From Rhizobium pisi (lineage in GTDB: Bacteria > Pseudomonadota > Alphaproteobacteria > Rhizobiales > Rhizobiaceae), in assembly GCF_003938655.1 (NCBI RefSeq), contig NZ_RJJT01000003.1, positions 248,001 to 312,000 on the forward strand: 64,000 nt of DNA. Reading direction: 5' to 3'. Positions 16,866-25,233 of this stretch are shown in pieces. The translations under genes were made by a program, and so were the position numbers. Position 1 is the stretch's first letter, and every line of letters begins with the position of its first letter. The notes beneath the pieces were generated by a model that saw nothing but the letters and a program-made list of their open reading frames with translations, was not told the DNA's origin and searched no databases.

Positions 16866-17579
16866 CTATTGACCGACTGGAGCTGCGAGTGGAGAAGCGA
16901 CTTGAGCCTTGTTGCGCATGGCAGTCAGCAAGGTCAGCAGTCCGTCGCGCTCATAGCCTCTGTACCAGTCGGTGCTGTCTCGGCGCACCTCGATGGTGTC
17001 GTCCACAAGCGCGGCGGCGAATTTGCCGTCTCCGTCGAGGGTGAAGATAAACGGAATGCCAGAACCGAGATGTTCGGCGGCACCCGTCAGGTTGAGCACA
17101 TCCATGCCATTCGCATATTGCTGGTCGATGTGAAGCACGACGAAATTGTCCGCCACATAGGCATTAAGCCGTTCGGCGCTTTTCGAAATATCGGAAGGCG
17201 GACGTTCGTAAATTGTTGCGGTCTGGCTGGGTTCAGGGCGGCTCGGGCTACCAAAGCGATAGGTGAATATATCCGTCTCGCCATGAATATAGGCGTCGAA
17301 GACATGGCACCAGATGCACCATTCGGCACCGAAGGAGACCAGCACGGTCTTGTGTTCCGCAGCTGCCTTCGCCACCGCCATTCGATAAATCTGGACCTGG
17401 CCAGAACACTGGTCATAAAGCGTGGCCCGCCCATCCCGGCACGTTTCACTTGTCTTCCCCGGAAAACTTTCGATGGGCTTTTGCGCGAAAGAGGGGCTAG
17501 CGGGATAAAACACAGCGGCAATCCCGATCACGGCAACCAAAGCAGCGCAAGCAAAGGCAGTTTTCTTTAGCGATATCAT
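16866..17579 (-). CDS. Exported thioredoxin-fold protein with CIWC motif
   Basis: Periplasmic protein of 237 residues with signal sequence (about residues 1-32) and a thioredoxin-like active site FGAEWCIWCHVF, cysteines 88 and 91. An N-terminal CxxxxxxxxxxC pair (47, 58) precedes the fold. The C-terminal IPFIFTLDGDGKF supplies the cis-proline segment of a thioredoxin fold. It may act as a disulfide reductase or thiol carrier for an envelope protein. No partner gene adjoins it. Confidence 0.8.
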   Translation of the reverse strand: MISLKKTAFACAALVAVIGIAAVFYPASPSFAQKPIESFPGKTSETCRDGRATLYDQCSGQVQIYRMAVAKAAAEHKTVLVSFGAEWCIWCHVFDAYIHGETDIFTYRFGSPSRPEPSQTATIYERPPSDISKSAERLNAYVADNFVVLHIDQQYANGMDVLNLTGAAEHLGSGIPFIFTLDGDGKFAAALVDDTIEVRRDSTDWYRGYERDGLLTLLTAMRNKAQVASPLAAPVGQ

Positions 17580-17772
17580 ATTGTTCTACACGACAACCCC
17601 AGGAGGTTATCTCTTTGCAGGATTTTGCAACGGTTGTCACCAGTATCCACTTAGGATGACCGTGATGAAGTGGGGGCATCGCCTTGCCGGCAGGCGGACA
17701 AGCCGTCCTCGGCCATGCCGCGTCAGTTTCCGCCTTGCCTAATACCGGCGAATCCTGCCAAGTCCTGCGATC

Positions 17773-18900
17773 ATGCAATTTGCGCCGCAACAAGACGAAG
17801 CCCTGAAGGCTGTTTCGAAATGGCTGAAGGAAGGGCGCTCGCCGCTCTTTCGCCTGTTCGGCTATGCCGGAACGGGGAAGACGACGCTTGCCAGGCATTT
17901 TGCCGAGAATGTCGACGGCGACGTGCTGTTTGCCGCCTTCACCGGCAAGGCCGCGCAGGTGCTGCGCTCACGCGGCGCCTCCAACGCCAAGACGATCCAC
18001 TCGCTGATCTACCGCCCGCGCGGCGAGGAAGAGGTGGAGAACGAGGAAACCGGCAAGACCTCGATCGCGCCGATGTTTTCGATCAACCGGCAGAGCCCGG
18101 TCGCCAAGGCCGCGCTGATCATCGTCGACGAATGCTCGATGGTGGACGAGGCGCTCGGCAAGGACCTGATGAGCTTCGGCACGCCGATCCTGGTGCTCGG
18201 CGATCCCGGCCAGTTGCCGCCGGTCAGCGGCGGCGGCTTCTTCACCAATGAGGAGCCGGATTACCTCCTGACCGATATCCACCGGCAGGCGCGCGACAAT
18301 CCGATCATCAAGCTCGCCATGCAGGTGCGCGAAGGCAATGAGGTGATGTACGGCGATTACGGCACGGCCAAGGTGATCTCGAAGAACGAGGTGACGCAGC
18401 AGCTCGTGCTCGATGCCGACCAGGTGCTCGTCGGCACCAACAGGACAAGGCGGCGCTACAATCAGCGCCTGCGTGAATTGAAGGGCTTCAGCGCCGATTA
18501 TCCGCAGACCGGCGACAAGCTCGTCTGTCTGAGGAACGATCCGGCCAAGGGCCTGCTCAACGGCTCGCTCTGGCAGGTGATGACTTCATCCAAGGAAACG
18601 ACGAAGCCCGGCATCAACCTGCTCGTCCGTCCCGAGGACGACGACATGGACCGCGGGGCGGCCAAGATCAAGCTGCTTAAGCAGGCCTTCGAGGATGTCG
18701 AAGGCGAGATCCCCTGGAACACGCGCAAGCGCTACGACGAGTTCGACTATGGTTATGCCCTGACCGTTCATAAGGCGCAGGGTTCGCAGTGGAACGACGT
18801 CGTGCTCTTCGACGAGAGCTGGGCCTTTCGCGATACGCGGGAGCGCTGGCTCTATACCGCGATCACGCGCGCGGCCGAGACGCTGACGATCGTGCGTTGA
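17773..18900 (+). CDS. RecD-like superfamily 1 DNA helicase
   Basis: ATP-dependent helicase of 375 residues. Walker A GYAGTGKTT is at residues 30-38, the Walker B/DExx box is IIVDECSMVDE near 115-125, motif III is LVLGDPGQLPPV, and the C-terminal UvrD-like motif is YALTVHKAQGSQWNDVVLFDES. It lacks the N-terminal extensions of RecD2 and has no recBC neighbours, so it is a minimal stand-alone member. Role likely in DNA repair or recombination. Strong ribosome site not visible. Confidence 0.88.
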   Translation: MQFAPQQDEALKAVSKWLKEGRSPLFRLFGYAGTGKTTLARHFAENVDGDVLFAAFTGKAAQVLRSRGASNAKTIHSLIYRPRGEEEVENEETGKTSIAPMFSINRQSPVAKAALIIVDECSMVDEALGKDLMSFGTPILVLGDPGQLPPVSGGGFFTNEEPDYLLTDIHRQARDNPIIKLAMQVREGNEVMYGDYGTAKVISKNEVTQQLVLDADQVLVGTNRTRRRYNQRLRELKGFSADYPQTGDKLVCLRNDPAKGLLNGSLWQVMTSSKETTKPGINLLVRPEDDDMDRGAAKIKLLKQAFEDVEGEIPWNTRKRYDEFDYGYALTVHKAQGSQWNDVVLFDESWAFRDTRERWLYTAITRAAETLTIVR

Positions 18901-18914
18901 TCGCGATCATATCC

Positions 18915-18950
18915 ACGATCACGTCCGTGATGCTCATCACAATCGTGATG
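18915..18950. other. Cluster of overlapping small palindromes between convergent genes
   Basis: ATCACG-TC-CGTGAT (18918-18931) and CATCAC-N4-GTGATG (18935-18950) lie in tandem, and CACGAT (18915) can also pair with ATCGTG (18942). Because both flanking genes end here, a bidirectional terminator is more likely than an operator, though there is no T-run. Confidence 0.35.
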
Positions 18951-18994
18951 CGGTCAGGCGCGGGAAGGGACGGGGGCGGCCGTCGGGGAATGCC

Positions 18995-19687
18995 TCAGGC
19001 CTGCACGATGCCGAGCAGAACCGCCTTGGCGATCGCCTGGAAGCGGTTGTTGGCGCGGAATTTCAGGATGATTCCGGCTTCGAGATCCCTGGTCTCGTCA
19101 TGCTTCAGGTCGAGTGCGCGGGCGATTCGCTGGGTGGAATAGCCCTCCGCCATCAGTTCCAGGCAGCGAAGCTCCCGCGGGGTCAGGCTGGAGCTGTCCT
19201 GATTGTCGTTCAGCGGCGCCATCTCCATGCCGCCGTCGAAATCCAGGAGGTCGCCGACCTGCTGGAGCTGGCGGTGCAGCGTCGACATTTCGGCCGTCAG
19301 CTCGCGCTTGCGCACCTGCAGGGCCTCGCGGAACATGGTCTCGGCCGATTCCTGCGAATCGGCCTTGCGAAGCTCGTCCATCAGTTCCTGGATGACGGCG
19401 ATCGGCATGCCCGTCTCGCGACAGACGGTGATGACAGCCATGCGCATCACGTCGTCCTGACCGTAGACCCGCATCAGGCCGATGCGATTGGCAGAGATCA
19501 ACCCCTTTTCTTCGTAGAAATGCAGTGTCCTGTGCGTAACGCCGAATGCGTTGGCCATATCGGCAATGGGCACGGGACCGTCTGGTAGATCCGGCGGCAG
19601 CGCAGCCGAAGGCAGAAACCGGTATTTCGACCGGGCCTCCGAAGCAATACCGGCGGTGGCAAACAGGCGTTTGGAACCGTCTGGCAT
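18995..19687 (-). CDS. MerR-type regulator fused to a LuxR-type helix-turn-helix
   Basis: Regulator of 230 residues with two DNA-binding modules. Residues about 37-105 are a MerR domain (IADMANAFGVTHRTLHFYEEKGLISANRIGLMRVYGQDDVMRM). A linker, probably coiled coil (REALQVRKRELTAEMSTLHRQLQQV), follows. The last 65 residues match the GerE/LuxR fold (LTPRELRCLELMAEGYSTQRIARALDL...FRANNRFQAIAKAV). The ATG at 19687 is preferred over 19714 because AGGAGG is 4 bases before it. Target and ligand unknown. Confidence 0.85.
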   Translation of the reverse strand: MPDGSKRLFATAGIASEARSKYRFLPSAALPPDLPDGPVPIADMANAFGVTHRTLHFYEEKGLISANRIGLMRVYGQDDVMRMAVITVCRETGMPIAVIQELMDELRKADSQESAETMFREALQVRKRELTAEMSTLHRQLQQVGDLLDFDGGMEMAPLNDNQDSSSLTPRELRCLELMAEGYSTQRIARALDLKHDETRDLEAGIILKFRANNRFQAIAKAVLLGIVQA

Positions 19688-20140
19688 GAACCCTCCTGGG
19701 GCATCTTGTTGCACCTCATGCGGTTTTGCCAGTTGCTTCCCGGGCGCGGCGAGTGGGGTTTCCTCTAGGCGTTCTTGTCATTGGGAAAGAAGCAGTACGC
19801 GGCCTACCAACGCGATACGATGTCCAGGTTATGCGGGAACGATCTTTTTTATAAGTGCTAAAAATAATCTCTTTTAAATGGGATAGCAACGTGACGGCCT
19901 AATTTACCAAGGCTTTAAGTGTGCTGCAGCAAAACATGCGCTGCATTGCGGCATTGGCTGGTCGTCTTTCGAGGCGACGGGAATTACTGTTTGCGGTACG
20001 CCGGTGCTGTCGAATGATCCGGCCAAACGCAATGCCCATCAGCGATCGGCATCGCATCCATCTGCGAATCTCGTTGGTCATCGCAGGGCACTTGGCATAA
20101 AAGCAGGGCCTCCCGTTTCCGTGACCGATGGATGCCAGCC
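19688..20140. other. Gene-free interval between merR-luxR and pdxJ
   Basis: This 453-base interval is the divergent promoter region of the MerR-LuxR gene and pdxJ. An A+T-rich patch at about 19840-19905 is the most promoter-like part. No convincing gene, repeat or operator was found in it. Confidence 0.5.
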
Positions 20141-20893
20141 ATGCCCGCCAAGCTCTCCGTAAACCTCAACGCCGTCGCCATGCTGCGCAACCGGCGCGAC
20201 CTGCCCTGGCCGAGCGTCGAAGCGCTCGGGCGCATCGCGCTGGCCGCGGGGGCCAGCGGGCTGACGGTGCATCCGCGCCCGGACCAGCGCCATATAAGAT
20301 TTTCCGACCTGCCCGTTATCCGCAACCTGATCGACGACGAATTCCCCAAGGCCGAGTTCAACATCGAGGGCTATCCGACGGACGAATTCCTCGATCTCTG
20401 CGCCGGCGCCGCCCCCGAGCAGGTGACGCTGGTGCCCGACGATCCCTCGCAGGCGACCTCCGATCACGGCTGGGATTTCCGCAAGCATCAGGCATTCCTG
20501 ACCGTTACAGTCGCGCGGCTGAAGGCAATGGGATGCCGTGTCTCGCTGTTTGCCGACGGCGACGGGGATGCGGAAGCGGTCAAGATCGCCAAGGCGGTCG
20601 GCGCCGACCGGATCGAACTTTACACCGGCCCCTATGGCGGCTGCTACGATGCGCCGGAGCGGGCCGCCCCGATCCTCGAAGCGCTCGGCCGGACGGCGGA
20701 CGCGGCCCTTGCCATCGGCCTTGCCGTCAATGCCGGTCACGATCTCACGGTCGCCAACCTGCCGGCGCTCGTAAAGCGCATTCCTGCGCTGGCCGAAGTC
20801 TCGATCGGCCATGGCCTCACCGCCGACGCGCTGGAATACGGCATGGCGGAAACGGTGCGGCGGTTCTGCCGGGCTTGCGGCCAGGCGGTTTGA
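20141..20893 (+). CDS. pdxJ: Pyridoxine 5'-phosphate synthase
   Basis: Last enzyme of de novo pyridoxine phosphate synthesis: condenses 1-deoxyxylulose 5-phosphate with 3-amino-2-oxopropyl phosphate. The 250-residue TIM barrel begins [19 protein letters not shown] and contains the conserved [11 protein letters not shown] and GCYDAPERA phosphate-site segments and the C-terminal [15 protein letters not shown]. The start is set at 20141 to match the family N-terminus; an ATG three codons upstream is in frame. pdxA is not nearby, as usual. Confidence 0.95.
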   Translation: MPAKLSVNLNAVAMLRNRRDLPWPSVEALGRIALAAGASGLTVHPRPDQRHIRFSDLPVIRNLIDDEFPKAEFNIEGYPTDEFLDLCAGAAPEQVTLVPDDPSQATSDHGWDFRKHQAFLTVTVARLKAMGCRVSLFADGDGDAEAVKIAKAVGADRIELYTGPYGGCYDAPERAAPILEALGRTADAALAIGLAVNAGHDLTVANLPALVKRIPALAEVSIGHGLTADALEYGMAETVRRFCRACGQAV

Positions 20894-20960
20894 CGGCATC
20901 GTCGATCGGCGATACGGCGGTATAAACTGGGTCTTGCTGCCGGACTGGCAGTGCCTGGGG

Positions 20961-21141
20961 CACCCCCCCTCTGCCCTGCCGGGCATCTCCCCCACAAGGG
21001 TGGAGATCGGCAAGATGCTTGACCATCGCTCCCTCTCAGACGGCACCGACGACCACAATGCTTGAGTTGTTTGGGGAAGCCGGTGCGCCCAGCCAATCTC
21101 CACCCTTGTGGGGGAGATGCGCGGCAGGGCAGAGGGGGGTG
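20961..21141. repeat. Intergenic inverted-repeat element (RIME-like)
   Basis: The gap 20894-21318 has no gene. Two nearly perfect inverted arms of about 46 bases (20961-21007 and 21096-21141, containing CTGCCCTGCC and ATCTCCCCCACAAGG) flank about 88 bases. The structure would fold into a long hairpin in RNA or single-stranded DNA. Confidence 0.8.
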
Positions 21142-21280
21142 TCACACGGCACGCCCTCTCCTCATTCCTGTCCTCAGGGCTTTGCCCCGAGGATGTCACA
21201 GGAACCCACCCAGGGCGCGTCCGCGCCGTGGGTGACCCATCTGTCTGACGTGATGACATTTCCTCATTCAAAGTCCAACT

Positions 21281-21311
21281 GCTCATCCCTGCGGCGAGCG
21301 CAGGGATGAGC
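21281..21311 (-). terminator. Hairpin after the quinone reductase-like gene
   Basis: Perfect 12-bp stem GCTCATCCCTGC / GCAGGGATGAGC with a 7-base loop, 7 bases beyond the stop of the minus-strand SDR gene. It also forms the end of a second intergenic repeat unit (about 21170-21311) related to one at 30085-30225. Confidence 0.55.
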
Positions 21312-21318
21312 GGAAAGC

Positions 21319-22227
21319 TCAATGGCCTCCGGCGCTGCCTGCAGCCGTCAAAGCAGCCTTATGCGCCACGAAGAAATCCTTCAGTGGCTGCGGCTTCTTG
21401 CCGGTCAGCTTGGTGAAGTCTTCGGTGAGGATGGCGAATTTGCCGGCGCGGGTGTTGGCGTCGGCCGAAACCAGCATGTCGGCGACGAAGCCGGGGAGGC
21501 CGGCGCCGCGGATGCCCTGGCCGAGCTGCTCGTCATTGACGTCGACCACGTCAAGCGGCTTGCCGGCGACTTCGGAGACGATGGCGGCGATCTGCCGGTT
21601 GGTCAGCAGTTCTCCGCCGGTCAGGGTATAGGTGGCGCTGTCGGAGGTGCCGGAGGCGAGGGCGGCTGCGATCGCCAGCGCGCAGTCGTCGCGCGAAATG
21701 GTCGAGATCTTGCCGTCGCCCGTGGCGCTGTACCATTTGCCGCCCTGGAGGTTGTGCGGCATGCCGTGCAGGTAGTTGTCGTGATACCAGGCGTCGCGGA
21801 TGATCGTGTAGCCGACGCCGCTCGCCTTGATGGCGTTTTCGGTGCCGAGGTGGTCGGGCGCGAAGGTGACGAGCGAATCGTCGGGCGCCGGCATTGAGGT
21901 ATAGGCGATGTGCTTGACGCCTGCCTTGGCGGCGGCAGCGACGGCGGCCTTGTGCTGGGCGAGACGCTTGCCGGGAGTATCGAGAGCATCGGTGCTGATG
22001 ATCAGCAGCCGGTCGACGCCGGCGAAAGCCTTCTCCAGGCCGGCAGCGTCATCGAAATCGGCTTTGCGGGTGACGACGCCCTTGTTTGCGAGCTCGGCAA
22101 GCTTTTCCGGGCTGCGCGTTGCCGCGACGATGTTGCCGGGGGCGACCTTGTAGGTCTCGATCAGGTGATGGATGACACGCTGGCCGAGCTGTCCGGCCGC
22201 GCCGGTGACCAGGATGGTTTCGCTCAT
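21319..22227 (-). CDS. NAD(P)H:quinone oxidoreductase-like SDR (QorB/YtfG type)
   Basis: Atypical short-chain dehydrogenase of 302 residues. The nucleotide motif is ILVTGAAGQLGQRVIHHL; SPEKLAELANKGVVTRKADFDD and DRLLIISTDAL are characteristic of the YtfG/QorB quinone reductase group. The ATG at 22227 has AAGGA 8 bases upstream; an upstream in-frame start at 22263 lacks one. It is divergent from an HxlR regulator, the same pairing as ytfG/ytfH and qorB/qorR, which suggests quinone or aldehyde stress. Confidence 0.88.
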   Translation of the reverse strand: MSETILVTGAAGQLGQRVIHHLIETYKVAPGNIVAATRSPEKLAELANKGVVTRKADFDDAAGLEKAFAGVDRLLIISTDALDTPGKRLAQHKAAVAAAAKAGVKHIAYTSMPAPDDSLVTFAPDHLGTENAIKASGVGYTIIRDAWYHDNYLHGMPHNLQGGKWYSATGDGKISTISRDDCALAIAAALASGTSDSATYTLTGGELLTNRQIAAIVSEVAGKPLDVVDVNDEQLGQGIRGAGLPGFVADMLVSADANTRAGKFAILTEDFTKLTGKKPQPLKDFFVAHKAALTAAGSAGGH

Positions 22228-22350
22228 AAGTCGTTTCCTTCTGCGTTCCGATGGTGGTCTCAAAAAGAGAGTAACACTAGAATAGGAATTGACTTCGCGG
22301 TGTAAAGGAGGCAGTTTTTCGGCTGTACGTTACCAAAAGGGAACCAGCAG

Positions 22351-22767
22351 ATGAGCGGCGCAGTCGTCAGTCTGAAGAACAGGACGCCGGGGATGCGGCG
22401 CGAGATCGATCTCGCCGATCTCGATTTTTCCAATTGCCCGGTCCGGGACATGATGCAGCAGATCGGCGGCAAATGGTCGACGCTGCTGCTTGAGGTGCTG
22501 GCAGCCGAGCCCCATCGGTTCGGCGAGCTGCGGCGCTTGCTCCCCGATATCTCGCAGCGCATGCTGACGCAGACGCTGCGCGACCTGCAGAGGGATGGTT
22601 ATATTGCCCGCGAGGTCTTCCCGACCAAGCCGCCGAGCGTCGAATATTCGATGACCGATCTCGGCCGCTCGCTTTACCAGCCGCTGTCGCAGCTGTTGAA
22701 CTGGGCGGAGGCGAACCACGAGGCGGTGCGCGCCGCCCGCTCGCGTTTCGATTCTGTCGACAGCTAG
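22351..22767 (+). CDS. HxlR-family regulator (QorR/YtfH type)
   Basis: Winged-helix regulator of 138 residues with the HxlR fingerprint CPVRDMMQQIGGKWSTLLL; Cys29 is the conserved redox-sensing cysteine of QorR-like members. The HTH/wing region is FGELRRLLPDISQRMLTQTLRDLQRDGYIAREV. It is divergent from its probable target, the quinone reductase gene; the 123-base gap contains GTAAC and GTTAC elements that could be part of an operator but no clean dyad. Confidence 0.9.
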   Translation: MSGAVVSLKNRTPGMRREIDLADLDFSNCPVRDMMQQIGGKWSTLLLEVLAAEPHRFGELRRLLPDISQRMLTQTLRDLQRDGYIAREVFPTKPPSVEYSMTDLGRSLYQPLSQLLNWAEANHEAVRAARSRFDSVDS

Positions 22768-22779
22768 TGGCGTCAGCGT

Positions 22780-23013
22780 TCATTTCGTCGGTCGCGTAAA
22801 CAGAGCGCGGAACAATTCCTCCGATCGCCGCAATCCTTCTTCGCTGAGGACGACAGACTTGGCCTTGCCTGCGGGATTTTCAATCAGGCCCTTCCGATGC
22901 AGGCGGTCCATCACGTCCCAGTCGAAACCCTTCCAGGCGCGGTCTCCGTCATGCAGCGTCAGCCATAGCAATGCCAGAACGGCATCGTCGATCTTCTCTT
23001 CGTCCATGTCCAT
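22780..23013 (-). CDS. DUF6429-family small protein
   Basis: 77-residue protein starting MDMDEEKIDDAVLALLWLTLHDGDRAWKG and resembling the DUF6429 family, which looks like a small winged-helix fold (FDWDVMDRLHRKGLIENP). Function unknown. An alternative start is the second ATG, two codons in, which matches usual family N-termini. It ends 12 bases from the convergent hxlR gene. Confidence 0.75.
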   Translation of the reverse strand: MDMDEEKIDDAVLALLWLTLHDGDRAWKGFDWDVMDRLHRKGLIENPAGKAKSVVLSEEGLRRSEELFRALFTRPTK

Positions 23014-23122
23014 GTTGGAAACATCCCATAAAAACGAAAATTCTTGAGCGGTGAGCGGGGGTGCGCCCGCTCACCCGATGTCTGCATTTATAAGCCCGCA
23101 TTGAGGATTTGGATATCGGGTC

Positions 23123-24346
23123 TCAGATTTTGCCTTCCTGCTTGCCGCGTCCTTCCGTCAGGAACAGGAGGAAGGCCAGCGCGGGGAAGCAGAAGCCGAT
23201 CCAGGCCGTCATCGTCCAGCCGCCGGTCGCATAGGCCCAGCCGCCGAGCGCGGAGCCGAGGGCGCCGCCGGCAAAGAACGTGGCCATGAACAGGCCGTTG
23301 AGCCGGCTGCGGTGTTCCGGGTTCAGCCCATAGATGGCGCGCTGGCCGCAGACGAGATTGGTCGTCACGCCGAAATCAAGAAGGATCGCCGCCGCCGTCA
23401 AGAGCAGCAAGGCGGTGAGCGAGCCATCCGTGGCGAAATGGCTGATCAGGAAGGAGGCCATGCCGAGCAGCATGGCGATCGTCGAGGCGATCTTCGTCAT
23501 GCCGCGATCGGCAAGCCGGCCGGCGATCGGCGAGGCGACCGCGCCTGAAGCACCGGCGAGCGCGAAGAGGGCAATGCCGTTCTGTGTCAGGCCGAAGGCC
23601 GGACTTGCGAGCAGCAGCGGCGTCGTCGTCCAGAACAGGCTGAAGGCGCCGAACATGCCGGCCTGATAGAGGGCGCGGCGCTGCAATACGCGCGAGGTCA
23701 ACGCCAGATGGGCCATGGAGGCGAGCAGCTCGCCATAGCGCAGCTTCGTCTTCGGCAGGCGGACCGGCAGATTGGCGCGGAGCACGATGGCGAGCACGAT
23801 CATCAGCCCCGCGGTGACGTAATAGACGACGTGCCAGGACGAGGCCTCGGCGACGAAGCTTGCGAATGGGCGGGCGAGCATGATGCCACAGAGCAGGCCG
23901 CTCATGACGTTGCCGACGACCTGGCCGCGTGTGGCATCCGGCGCCATGTTCGCGGCGAAGGGAACCAGCACCTGAACGGCGACCGAGGCGAGGCCGATGG
24001 AGAGCGAGGCGGTGAGGAAGGCGGCAGGCGTCGTCGACAGCGCCGCACCGATGAGTGCAACGGCGGAGACTGATATCAGCAGCAAGACCAGGCGACGGTT
24101 TTCCGTCAGGTCGCCGAGCGGCACGATCAGCAGCAGGCCGAGGCCGTAGCCTATCTGCGTCAGGGTGACGATCAGGCCGGTGGCCGCGGGTGTGAAGCCG
24201 AGATCGGCGCTAATCGGGCCGGCAAGCGGCTGGCCATAATAGAGATTGGCGGCCACCAGCCCGCAGGCGGCGGCGAAAAGGAAGGTGAGCCAGGGCGATA
24301 GCGCTCGTGGGATAGCCCTATCCGGCGTGGTGGCTGAAATGCTCAT
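23123..24346 (-). CDS. MFS transporter
   Basis: Major facilitator protein of 407 residues with about 12 membrane helices, of the drug:H+ antiporter-1 type (YGQPLAGPISADLGFTPAATG near helix 2, then GDLTENRR as the loop 2-3 motif). The start at 24346 follows CCGGAG. A TetR-family gene lies 191 bases upstream on the same strand and probably regulates it. Substrate unknown; efflux is likely. Confidence 0.9.
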   Translation of the reverse strand: MSISATTPDRAIPRALSPWLTFLFAAACGLVAANLYYGQPLAGPISADLGFTPAATGLIVTLTQIGYGLGLLLIVPLGDLTENRRLVLLLISVSAVALIGAALSTTPAAFLTASLSIGLASVAVQVLVPFAANMAPDATRGQVVGNVMSGLLCGIMLARPFASFVAEASSWHVVYYVTAGLMIVLAIVLRANLPVRLPKTKLRYGELLASMAHLALTSRVLQRRALYQAGMFGAFSLFWTTTPLLLASPAFGLTQNGIALFALAGASGAVASPIAGRLADRGMTKIASTIAMLLGMASFLISHFATDGSLTALLLLTAAAILLDFGVTTNLVCGQRAIYGLNPEHRSRLNGLFMATFFAGGALGSALGGWAYATGGWTMTAWIGFCFPALAFLLFLTEGRGKQEGKI

Positions 24347-24537
24347 CGGAAACTCCGGTGTCCAAAGATTTTGGGGATTGAATGCAAAAATGCTGGCTGC
24401 GGCCACCCGATCCTTGACCGGGTGTCGTTATTTTCGATCGTCTGGGGCGCGGCCATAAAGCGCGCCGCAATCTTTCAGATTGGCTCCCCGCGCATGTCGT
24501 GATCGCAAAAGCGCTGCACGGTTTTGCGCGACAGGAT

Positions 24538-25161
24538 TTACGTCACGAGCTTCATCGCCGCTTCGGCCGCGGCGACCATCTCCTGCCTGCTGCGTCCTGT
24601 TTTGCCGATGACACGCAAGCCCTTGGTGAAGCAAAGAAAGGTGAGGGCGGCGGCATCCGCCTCCACCGTCTGCGGAATGCTGCCGTCGGCCTGGCCGATG
24701 CGGATGAGATCAGCCATCAGCTTCTCGTCGGCGGCAAAGGCAGCCGCGACATGGGCGGCGGATTCCTCGTCGAGCAGGGAAAAATCGTTGGCGCCGCCGA
24801 CGACGAGGCAGCCTTTGCGGCCGTCATCGCCATAGGAGCGGTCGGTGTAATACATCACCATCTGGAAGACTTTCTCGCGGCCGGTTTCCGCAGACGCGAT
24901 CATCGCTTCCAGGCGCCGCCGGCCGAGTTGCCGGTAACGGGTAAAGGCTGCGAGAAAGACGCCGCGCTTGTCCTTGAACGCCTTGTAGATGCTGCCCGAG
25001 GTCAGGCCCATTGCCTCGGTCAGATCGCTGATCGAGGTCGCGTGGTAGCCGCGTTCGGAAAAGACCTGCAGGACGGCATCAAGTGCGACATCCATATCGA
25101 ACTCGCGCGGACGGCCACGGCTGCGGGTTTTTTCATCTGATGTGAGGTTGGCAACGGTCAT
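24538..25161 (-). CDS. TetR-family transcriptional regulator
   Basis: Repressor of 207 residues. N-terminal HTH: DAVLQVFSERGYHATSISDLTEAMGLTSGSIYKAFKDKRGVF; the C-terminal ligand domain resembles the YfiR/TetR_C group (GCLVVGGANDFSLLDEE). A palindrome centred on AACGATCGTT lies 16 bases before the start, suiting autorepression. The MFS gene downstream is the likely target. Confidence 0.92.
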   Translation of the reverse strand: MTVANLTSDEKTRSRGRPREFDMDVALDAVLQVFSERGYHATSISDLTEAMGLTSGSIYKAFKDKRGVFLAAFTRYRQLGRRRLEAMIASAETGREKVFQMVMYYTDRSYGDDGRKGCLVVGGANDFSLLDEESAAHVAAAFAADEKLMADLIRIGQADGSIPQTVEADAAALTFLCFTKGLRVIGKTGRSRQEMVAAAEAAMKLVT

Positions 25162-25173
25162 GGCTCTTAATTA

Positions 25174-25189
25174 GGGAACGATCGTTTCC
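25174..25189. promoter_or_regulatory. TetR operator candidate
   Basis: A dyad with perfect core AACGATCGTT (25178-25187) flanked by GGGA and TCC, 13 to 28 bases upstream of the tetR start codon. Position within the promoter suggests autorepression. Confidence 0.6.
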
Positions 25190-25233
25190 AAATCAAGCGA
25201 AATTTTTGCGACCCAACAAATCGCTGGACGAGA

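Noticed and set aside
20078..21322. 414-codon minus-strand frame
   Set aside because: Spans pdxJ in antisense and palindromic repeats; its middle is repeat translation.
22228..22350. HxlR operator in the quinone reductase gap
   Set aside because: GTAAC and GTTAC elements are far apart and no clean dyad with normal spacing is visible, so no site was called.
25174..25189. GGAAC near CGTT as an EcfG promoter
   Set aside because: Only three bases separate the two elements; the palindromic TetR operator explains the sequence better.
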